The translations under genes were made by a program, and so were the position numbers. Of a DNA stretch of 5,399 bases, positions 1-5,399 are shown one piece after another. Within the stretch, counting starts at the first letter, position 1. Every line of letters starts with the position of its first letter. Source of the DNA: Thiohalobacter sp. (GTDB taxonomy: Bacteria; Pseudomonadota; Gammaproteobacteria; Thiohalobacterales; Thiohalobacteraceae); NCBI GenBank assembly GCA_027030825.1, contig JALVEM010000034.1, positions 1 through 5,399 of the forward strand, given 5' to 3'. The notes under the pieces were generated by a model. That model was not told where the DNA came from and did no database searches. It saw only the letters and a list, made by a program, of their open reading frames with translations.

Positions 1-1610
1 TCCATGAAATGGGTGGTCACCAGCACGGTGACCCCGCGCTCCACCAGCCGGTTGACGCGCTGCCAGAATTCGCGCCGGGCGAGCGGATCCACGCCCGAGG
101 TCGGCTCGTCGAGAAACAGGATCTCCGGCTCGTGCATCAGGGCGCAGGCGAAGGCCAGCCGCTGCTTGAACCCCAGCGGCAGATCCTTCGCGTTCAGGTC
201 ACGGAACGCCGACAGACCGAACTCCTCCAGCGCCCAGCCCACGCGGGCGCGCCGGTGCGCGCCCTCGAGACCGTAGGCGGACGAGAAGAACTCGAGGTTC
301 TGGCACACCGTGAGGTTGCCATAGAGGGAGAAACGCTGGGCCATGTAGCCGATGCGGGACCGGGCCCGGGCGGCCGCAGTGCGCAGATCGTGGCCGGCCA
401 CCCGCGCCACGCCGGCCGACGGCGGCAGCAGGCCGCACAGCATGCGAAAGGTCGTGGTCTTGCCGGCGCCGTTGGCACCGAGCAGCCCGAAGATCTCGCC
501 CCGCCGCACCGAGAAGCTCACCCCCTTCACGGCGAGAAAGTCCCCGAAACGCCGCTGCAGATCGCGCACCTCGATCACGACATCATCCTTGCCTTGGTGG
601 CTTCTTTGCCTCCCTGCAATGCTCGGCTGCATGGTGCCGCCCTCGGCCCGGCCCGCGCCGCCCGCCATGCTCTCCGCTTCGGCCCGCAACAGGGCGATGA
701 AGGCGTCCTCGAAGCGCGGCGAAGCGGGTGTCAGGCGCGCCTCGGGCTGGTCGGGGAACAGGGCCCGGACATCGGGCAGCACCCCGGCGTCGGCGACGAC
801 GAGGCGCACGTGGTCGCCGACGATCAGGGCATCCAGCACGCCCGGCGCGTTCTGCAGGCGGGCCTGGATCCGACGCGGGGCCAGGGCCACGCCACGCAGG
901 GTGAAGACACGGCCTTCGACCTGCGCGGCGAAGTCCGCCGGTGCCGCGTGGCCGATCAGGCGGCCGTGGTCGAGCAGCATGACCTCGGCACAGCGCTCGG
1001 CCTCGTCCAGGTAGGCCGTGCTGAGCAGCACGGTCATGCCGTGGCTGCGCACCTGCTCGTCGATGATGGCCCACAGCTCGCGTCGCGACACCGGATCCAC
1101 TCCCACGGTGGGTTCGTCGAGGATCAGCAGGGGCGGTTCGCGCAGCAGGGCGCAGGCCAGGCCCAGCTTCTGTTTCATGCCGCCGGAGAGCTTGCCCGCC
1201 AGCCGCCCCGTGAAGGACGCCAGCCCGGTCATGCGCATCAGTCGCGCGTAGCGCTCGGGCCGCTCTCGGGTCGGGATGCCCTGCAGGTCCGCATACAGGT
1301 CCAGGTTCTCCTGCACGGTGAGGTCCTCGTAGAGGCCGAAACGCTGCGGCATGTAGCCGATCCGCGACTGGATGGCCTGGGGCTGCGTGGCGGCATCGTA
1401 ACCCAGCACCCTGACCGTGCCCGCATCGGGCGGCAGCAGCCCGGCAGCGGTGCGCATGAGGGTCGTCTTGCCGGCCCCGTCGGGACCGATCAGTCCCGTC
1501 ACGCGCCCGGGCCGCAGGCGGAAGCCGATGCCGTCGAGTGCCGTGACGGTCCGCTTCCCGGCCCGGAAGCGCCGCGTCACACCGGAGAATTCGAGCAGGG
1601 ATTCACTCAT
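1..1610 (-). CDS. ybhF: YbhF-like tandem ABC transporter ATPase (3' end cut by window edge)
   Basis: Cytoplasmic ATPase of an ABC-2 type exporter, with two nucleotide-binding domains on one chain; it would energise YbhS/YbhR-type permeases expected beyond the left edge. Reading starts at ATG 1610 and gives 536 whole codons with no stop. Domain 1: Walker A GPDGAGKT (42-49), Q-loop Q89, signature LSGGM (141-145), Walker B LLILDE (161-166). A linker spans about 313-345. Domain 2: Walker A GANGAGKT (378-385), Q425, signature LPLGF (477-481), Walker B ILFLDE (497-502), H-loop His534. The H-loop position of domain 1 is Ala199 (STAYLDEAE), and the domain 2 signature departs from LSGGQ. From memory, E. 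coli YbhF (about 578 residues) shares the LPLGF signature and also lacks the domain 1 histidine, so roughly 40 or more residues are missing here. RbbA-type ATPases are related but fused to a permease; the lost end prevents full exclusion. The start overlaps the adaptor gene's end by 8 bp (ATGAGTGA), without a strong ribosome site, which suggests translational coupling. Confidence 0.95.
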   Translation of the reverse strand, partial: MSESLLEFSGVTRRFRAGKRTVTALDGIGFRLRPGRVTGLIGPDGAGKTTLMRTAAGLLPPDAGTVRVLGYDAATQPQAIQSRIGYMPQRFGLYEDLTVQENLDLYADLQGIPTRERPERYARLMRMTGLASFTGRLAGKLSGGMKQKLGLACALLREPPLLILDEPTVGVDPVSRRELWAIIDEQVRSHGMTVLLSTAYLDEAERCAEVMLLDHGRLIGHAAPADFAAQVEGRVFTLRGVALAPRRIQARLQNAPGVLDALIVGDHVRLVVADAGVLPDVRALFPDQPEARLTPASPRFEDAFIALLRAEAESMAGGAGRAEGGTMQPSIAGRQRSHQGKDDVVIEVRDLQRRFGDFLAVKGVSFSVRRGEIFGLLGANGAGKTTTFRMLCGLLPPSAGVARVAGHDLRTAAARARSRIGYMAQRFSLYGNLTVCQNLEFFSSAYGLEGAHRRARVGWALEEFGLSAFRDLNAKDLPLGFKQRLAFACALMHEPEILFLDEPTSGVDPLARREFWQRVNRLVERGVTVLVTTHFM

Positions 1611-2628
1611 CGCCACAGTCGGGCCGGCGGGCGGCCTGCGGGGCATCGAGCAGAATGCGCACCGTCACCGGCATGCCCAGACGCAGGCCACCGTCCGGAT
1701 TGCAGGCATAGACACGGGTCTCGTACACGAGGCGGGTGCGCAGCTCGGGGGTCTCGACGTTCTTGGGCGTGAACTCGGCCGTGGGCGAGACGTACCCGAC
1801 CCAGGCCCGATAGGGCGTTCCGGGCGCGCTGTCGGTGAGGATCTCGGCGGCCATGCCCGGCTTCACCCGGCCCAGCAGGGGTTCGGGCACATAGGTACGC
1901 GCCCAGACGGGATTCACCCGGGCGAGCGTGATGGCCGGCACCTGGGGACTCGCCAGGTCGCCCGGCTCCAGCAGGCGGCGCCGTACCACCCCGGCCACCG
2001 GCGCCACGAGCCGGGTCTCCGCCAGGCGCTGCCGCGCCAGACGCAGGCCGGCCTCCAGCGCCGCCACTTCCGCCCGGGCGATGGCGATGTCCTCCTTGCG
2101 CGGTCCGAGTTCGAGCAGCCGGAGCGAGGCCGCCGCAGCCCGCGCCTGGGCCCGGGCGGCATCGGCCAGCGAACGTGCATTCTCCACATCCTCGGGCGAG
2201 ACCAGCTTGCGCTTCAACAGCCCTTCCAGCCGCTTCAGGGTATCCTGGGCCGCGCGGGCCCGGGCCTTCGCGGCCGCCAGCTCGGCCCGTGCGCGTTCGA
2301 TCTCCTCGGGGCGGCTGCCGGCCTCCAGCCGGGCCAGGCGCTGCCGGCCCGCGGCCAGCCGGGCCTCGGCCTCGGCCACCCGGGCCCGGGCCGTGGCGTC
2401 GTCGAGCGTGGCAAGGATCTGCCCGGCCTTCACCCGGTCGCCCTCCTCCACCCGTACCTCGCGCACGTGCTCCACCTCGTTGAAGGCCAGCCGGATCTCG
2501 CGCAGGTCGATGTTGCCGTAAAGGGTGAGCGCGGACTCATCGGCCGGCGCCTCCTGCAGGTGGTTCCGATACAACACGACCCCGGCCAGAACGGCGGCCA
2601 CGAGCAGGAGTGGAAGAATGCGTTTCAT
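1603..2628 (-). CDS. ybhG: YbhG-like HlyD-family periplasmic adaptor (membrane fusion protein)
   Basis: A complete 341-residue adaptor that should sit in the inner membrane, project into the periplasm and link the ABC exporter to an outer-membrane channel such as TolC. What is seen: an N-terminal hydrophobic segment (about 4-20) after MKR, acting as a signal anchor; the first half of a lipoyl/barrel-sandwich domain (about 52-77, VEEGDRVKAGQIL); a long Ala/Arg/Glu/Leu-rich coiled-coil hairpin (about 78-205); the second lipoyl half (about 206-226, LVAPVAGVVRRR...EPGDLA); then a beta-barrel region ending in GMPVTVRIL (318-326). The FTPKNVETPELRTRLVYE stretch (286-303) resembles the YbhG/YhiI branch. 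Length fits that family. The ATG at 2628 is supported by a GGAAA Shine-Dalgarno-like site 8 bases upstream. The gene overlaps the downstream ATPase gene by 8 bp, as expected for one operon. The transported substrate cannot be read from sequence; YbhFSR systems have been linked to drug and cation efflux. YhiI is the main alternative name. Confidence 0.93.
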   Translation of the reverse strand: MKRILPLLLVAAVLAGVVLYRNHLQEAPADESALTLYGNIDLREIRLAFNEVEHVREVRVEEGDRVKAGQILATLDDATARARVAEAEARLAAGRQRLARLEAGSRPEEIERARAELAAAKARARAAQDTLKRLEGLLKRKLVSPEDVENARSLADAARAQARAAAASLRLLELGPRKEDIAIARAEVAALEAGLRLARQRLAETRLVAPVAGVVRRRLLEPGDLASPQVPAITLARVNPVWARTYVPEPLLGRVKPGMAAEILTDSAPGTPYRAWVGYVSPTAEFTPKNVETPELRTRLVYETRVYACNPDGGLRLGMPVTVRILLDAPQAARRPDCGDE

Positions 2629-2636
2629 GGGTCGGA

Positions 2637-2641
2637 TTTCC
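2637..2641 (-). promoter_or_regulatory. Ribosome binding site of the adaptor gene
   Basis: GGAAA on the minus strand, with 8 bases between it and the ATG at 2628. It is a moderate Shine-Dalgarno match and supports the chosen adaptor start. Confidence 0.5.
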
Positions 2642-2663
2642 GGGTTGCGAGCCAGCAGCCTGC

Positions 2664-2669
2664 AATATA
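2664..2669 (-). promoter_or_regulatory. Candidate -10 element for the exporter operon
   Basis: Read on the minus strand this is TATATT, a five-of-six match to the -10 consensus, in the only AT-rich patch just upstream of the adaptor gene. Transcription would begin near 2657, about 29 bases before the adaptor ATG. No convincing -35 is seen at 16-18 bases spacing (the best is ATGCAA at 2692-2687), so activation or a weak promoter is likely. Confidence 0.35.
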
Positions 2670-2709
2670 CGACCCGCGGGAAGGAGTTGCATCCTGCCCA
2701 ACGCGATGC

Positions 2710-2723
2710 TTGCTCCAGATCAA
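2710..2723. promoter_or_regulatory. FNR/ANR/DNR-type operator in the divergent intergenic region
   Basis: TTGCTCCAGATCAA matches the FNR-family consensus TTGAT-N4-ATCAA at 9 of 10 defined bases and is extended by flanking C and G (CTTG...CAAG). It lies centred at 2716.5. This is about -60.5 from the start predicted for the rightward -10 element (2765-2770), close to the classical class I activator position of -61.5. It is also about -59.5 from the start predicted for the leftward -10 (2664-2669). Members of the family sense oxygen or NO, and the sequence alone cannot say which regulator binds. Such a site fits a respiratory cytochrome gene. Confidence 0.6.
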
Positions 2724-2764
2724 GCCACGCACATGAAAGACTCCCGACCCCGGCGCAGACGAAT

Positions 2765-2770
2765 TAGAAT
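2765..2770 (+). promoter_or_regulatory. Candidate -10 element for the cytochrome gene
   Basis: TAGAAT matches the sigma-70 -10 consensus at five of six bases and lies in a short AT-rich dip (about 2761-2795) inside otherwise GC-rich DNA. Seventeen bases upstream there is no -35-like hexamer (TCCCGA), as expected for an activator-dependent promoter served by the FNR-like box. The predicted transcript would start near 2777, giving a leader of about 31 bases before the ATG at 2808. Inferred only from sequence match and spacing. Confidence 0.4.
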
Positions 2771-2807
2771 TTCGACACATCATGATGATACAAACCTGAA
2801 GCGGTCC

Positions 2808-5399
2808 ATGATGAAGGGGAATGCAGGCAGGCCACGACGGGTGATCACGGGCGGGCTCGAACGCCTGCTCGCGGCCGTGTTCACGCTCACCGGCCTGATC
2901 CTGATCGACACCCTCTATCTCTCCGCCGTCGACCTGTACGAGTGGCTCACGGGAGCATCGCTCGAGAACCGTCCCTACCTGCTGGCCTTCCTCGCCCACC
3001 TGGTGCTGGGCCTGCTGCTGACGCCGCCCGCGGTCCTCTTCGGCGCCCTGCACCTGCGCCGTGCCTGGGCCTGGCGCCGCGTCAACCGCTATGCGGTGGG
3101 CGCCGGCCTGGCCCTGTATCTCTCGGTACTGCTGCTGCTCGGTTCCGGCATCCTGCTCACGAGGTTCGGTTTCTTCGAGATCGACGACCCCGGCCTGCGC
3201 AGCCTGCTCTGGTGGATCCACATTGCAACCCCCGTGCTGGTGGCCTGGCTGTTCGTGCTGCATCGTCTCGCCGGCCCGCCGCTGCGCTGGCGACCCGGCC
3301 TCGCCTGGGGCGGCGCAGCGCTGGCCGTCACGGCGATCGCCCTGGCCCTGCATCTGCTCGTCCCGGCCCGAGCCACCGATCTCGACCGTCACTTTCTGCC
3401 GGCTCTCGCCGTCAGTCCGGCCGTGATCCCCGCCGAGCGCCTCTCCACCGATGCCGCCTGCGGGGAATGCCATGCGGACGTCCTCGAACAGCATGCACAC
3501 AGCGCCCATCGTTTCAGCTCCTTCAGCAATCCGGTCTACCGTTTCAGCGTGGAGGAAACCCGCCGGTTCCTGAAGGCGCGAGATGGCGAGACGACCGTCG
3601 CCCGGCTGTGCGCCGGCTGCCACGACCCGGTGCTGCTGTTCTCGGGCCGGTTCGACGACCCGGACTTCGATCCGGACCGGGATCCCCATGCCGGCGACGG
3701 CGTCACCTGCCTCGCCTGCCACGCCATCACGGGGATCAACGGCCCGCTCGGCAACGGCGACTACCGTATCGAGCCTCCGCCGGCCTACCCCTTCGCCGAC
3801 AGCAGCAACCCGCTGCTGCGCGCCATCGGCAACCAGCTCATCAAGGCCCGCCCATCGCTTCACAAGCGCAGCCTGATGCATCCGGTGCTGCGCAGCGCCG
3901 AATTCTGCTCGGCCTGCCACAAGGTGCACCTGCCGAAGGCCCTGAACGGTTATCGATGGCTGCGCGGCCAGGACCACTACGACAGTTTCCTGCTGAGCGG
4001 CGTCTCGGGACATCGGGTCGACAGCTTCTACTATCCCGCCCGGGCGGTCGACCGCTGCGCCCGCTGCCACATGCCGCCCCGGGATGCCGCCGACCCGGCG
4101 GCCCGCGATCTCGACGGGGACGGCGTGCGCGAGGTGCACGATCACCTGTTCCCCGCCGCGAACACGGCGCTGCCGGCGCTCACTGGCACGGATTCCAGCG
4201 CCAACCGGCAGCGCGAGGCGATGCTGCGCAAGGCCGCCCGCGTGGATCTGTTCGGACTGCGCATGGGCAGTGAAACCGATGCCCCTCTCCTCGCGCCCCT
4301 GCGCCCGCAACTGCCGGTGCTCTCGCCCGGCCGCACCTATCTGATCGAGGCCGTGGTGCGGACCGTGGGCATGGGCCATGCCTTCACCCAGGGCACCGCG
4401 GACTCCAACGAGCCCTGGCTGGAGATGGTGGTGCGCGAGGGCGACCGGATCCTGGCGCGCTCCGGGGGGCTCGCGCCGGATGGCGACGTGGATCCCTGGG
4501 CGTACTTCCTCAACAGTTACCTGCTCGACCGCAACGGCCACCGGATCGAAAGGCGCAATGCCCAGGACATCTTCGTGGCCCTCTACAACCACCAGATACC
4601 GCCCGGGGCGGCGAGCGTGGTGCACTACCGGTTCACCGTGCCGAAAGACGTGCATGGCCCGCTCACCCTCGAGCTGAAGCTGCACTACCGCAAGTTCGAC
4701 ACCCGGCTCATGCGCCACGTCAGGGGTGCGTCCTTCACGCGCAACGACCTGCCCATCGTCACGCTGGCGGAGGACCGCGTGATCCTGCCCACGGCGCCGG
4801 ACCAGGCCGTGCCCGACCAGGACCGCGGACTCCCGGCCTGGGAACGCTGGAACGACTACGGCATCGGCCTGCTGCGCGCCGGCAACAGGGGCGCAAACAG
4901 GGGCGAGCTGCGCCAGGCCGAGGCCGCCTTTCGCGAGGTAGAGAAGCTGGGTCGGCCGGACGGCCCGCTCAACCTCGCCCGGGCGCTGTACAAGGAGGGG
5001 CGGCTCGATGCGGCGGCCGAGGCCCTGGCCCGTGCCGCCAGCCACAGTCCGCCGGCGCCGCCCTGGACCCTGGCCTGGTTCAGCGCCCTGATCGAGCACG
5101 AGCGCGGCAATCCGGACGCCGCCATCGCCCATCTCGAGCGGCTGGTACGCAACGACCTGCCCGGTGCCCGCGAACGCGGCTTCGACTTTTCGCGCGACTA
5201 TCGCATGCGCAACCGGCTCGGCCGCATCCTCTACGAACGCGCCCGCCGCGAGCGGGGGGCCGCGAGGCAGGAGGCGCGGCGCGCCTTCCTGGAACGGGCC
5301 CGCAACGAATTCGAGGCGGTGCTGCGGGAAGACCCGGAAAACGCCACGGCCCATTACAATCTGGCCCTGGTCCATGCGGAACTGGGCAACACGGAGGCA
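2808..5399 (+). CDS. Fused di-haem b-like membrane / pentahaem cytochrome c / TPR protein (3' end cut by window edge)
   Basis: An electron-transfer protein, open for 864 codons without a stop. Domains in order: five hydrophobic helices (about 16-40, 57-83, 94-117, 132-154, 163-186), with basic loops (HLRRAWAWRR, HRLAGPPLRWR) on the cytoplasmic side, so the rest lies in the periplasm; five haem c motifs CGECH (218), CAGCH (268), CLACH (301), CSACH (367) and CARCH (417), the last followed by MP; an acidic DxDxDG loop (434-445); a beta-rich segment (about 500-650, with GHAFTQGT and NHQIPPGA); TPR-like helices (about 676-864, e.g. DPENATAHYNLALVHAELG). The haem region resembles the cytochrome c554 family: CH-x11-H, with HAHSAH after the first motif. 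Histidines 64/82 on helix 2 and 138/152 on helix 4 suggest two b haems. Exact substrate is unknown. Tandem ATGs lie at 2808 and 2811 with only a weak GAAG upstream. In-frame ATGs also exist at 2733 and 2706, but the intervening codons (ATT, AGA, ACA, CAT, GAT) are unlike the gene and overlap the likely promoter. ARA at 187-189 could be a signal-peptidase site, though a fifth anchor helix is the simpler reading. Confidence 0.9.
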   Translation, partial: MMKGNAGRPRRVITGGLERLLAAVFTLTGLILIDTLYLSAVDLYEWLTGASLENRPYLLAFLAHLVLGLLLTPPAVLFGALHLRRAWAWRRVNRYAVGAGLALYLSVLLLLGSGILLTRFGFFEIDDPGLRSLLWWIHIATPVLVAWLFVLHRLAGPPLRWRPGLAWGGAALAVTAIALALHLLVPARATDLDRHFLPALAVSPAVIPAERLSTDAACGECHADVLEQHAHSAHRFSSFSNPVYRFSVEETRRFLKARDGETTVARLCAGCHDPVLLFSGRFDDPDFDPDRDPHAGDGVTCLACHAITGINGPLGNGDYRIEPPPAYPFADSSNPLLRAIGNQLIKARPSLHKRSLMHPVLRSAEFCSACHKVHLPKALNGYRWLRGQDHYDSFLLSGVSGHRVDSFYYPARAVDRCARCHMPPRDAADPAARDLDGDGVREVHDHLFPAANTALPALTGTDSSANRQREAMLRKAARVDLFGLRMGSETDAPLLAPLRPQLPVLSPGRTYLIEAVVRTVGMGHAFTQGTADSNEPWLEMVVREGDRILARSGGLAPDGDVDPWAYFLNSYLLDRNGHRIERRNAQDIFVALYNHQIPPGAASVVHYRFTVPKDVHGPLTLELKLHYRKFDTRLMRHVRGASFTRNDLPIVTLAEDRVILPTAPDQAVPDQDRGLPAWERWNDYGIGLLRAGNRGANRGELRQAEAAFREVEKLGRPDGPLNLARALYKEGRLDAAAEALARAASHSPPAPPWTLAWFSALIEHERGNPDAAIAHLERLVRNDLPGARERGFDFSRDYRMRNRLGRILYERARRERGAARQEARRAFLERARNEFEAVLREDPENATAHYNLALVHAELGNTEA

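Noticed and set aside
331..1362. Near-identical short DNA stretches around 333-353 and 1342-1362 (and near 12-34 and 1019-1040)
   Set aside because: They encode the same Q-loop and H-loop regions of the two homologous ABC domains, so they reflect ancient domain duplication and protein constraint rather than a mobile or regulatory repeat.
9..1772. A 587-codon open frame on the plus strand
   Set aside because: It is antisense to the YbhF-like ATPase, whose two complete sets of ABC motifs are unambiguous. The plus-strand product is low in complexity and has no domain.
1417..2736. A 439-codon open frame on the plus strand
   Set aside because: It is antisense to the adaptor gene and the beginning of the ATPase gene; its composition is typical of a GC-rich shadow frame.
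2782..2799. A five-codon upstream ORF (MMIQT) ending 8 bases before the cytochrome ATG
   Set aside because: It has no ribosome site of its own and could easily arise by chance; there is no sign of attenuation structure around it.
2942..4273. A 443-codon plus-strand frame overlapping the cytochrome
   Set aside because: It is an alternate frame inside the cytochrome gene, made mostly of Arg, Pro, Ala and Gly, with no haem or other motif.
2625..5375. A 916-codon open frame on the minus strand
   Set aside because: It lies antisense to the cytochrome gene, which has haem motifs, membrane helices and coherent domains in its own frame. The antisense product is rich in Gly, Arg, Ala and Gln with no recognisable domain; high GC explains the lack of stops.

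Overview
This is a high-GC window with strongly G/C-biased third codon positions. It appears to come from a Gram-negative proteobacterium, because it encodes a HlyD-type periplasmic adaptor and a c-type multihaem cytochrome. A gammaproteobacterium with flexible respiration is my guess, but no taxonomic marker is present. Two transcription units diverge from a 179-bp intergenic gap (2629-2807). Both leading genes and the gap are seen whole or nearly whole; the outermost gene on each side is cut by the window edge.

Left, minus strand (1-2628): a YbhG-like membrane-fusion/adaptor protein (1603-2628) is followed, with an 8-bp overlap, by a YbhF-like tandem-domain ABC ATPase (1610 leftwards, cut at base 1 after 536 codons). 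This is the start of a ybhG-ybhF-ybhS-ybhR type exporter operon; the permeases should lie beyond the left edge. The ATPase has one canonical and one degenerate composite ATP site.

Right, plus strand (about 2808-5399): one frame stays open for 864 codons to the window end. It encodes a remarkable fusion. Five predicted membrane helices come first, carrying four histidines placed as in a di-haem b cytochrome. A periplasmic region with five CxxCH haem c motifs (cytochrome c554-like) follows, then a conserved beta-rich module and TPR-like helical repeats that run off the edge. I read it as a membrane-bound quinol/quinone-linked b/c cytochrome with a protein-interaction tail. The family-level function is not established here.

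Between the two units is a near-perfect FNR/ANR/DNR-type box (2710-2723). It sits about 60 bases upstream of the inferred start site for a -10 element on each strand, which suggests oxygen-responsive (or NO-responsive) control of the cytochrome gene and possibly of the exporter. Other long open frames in the window lie antisense to these genes and are explained by the high GC content.
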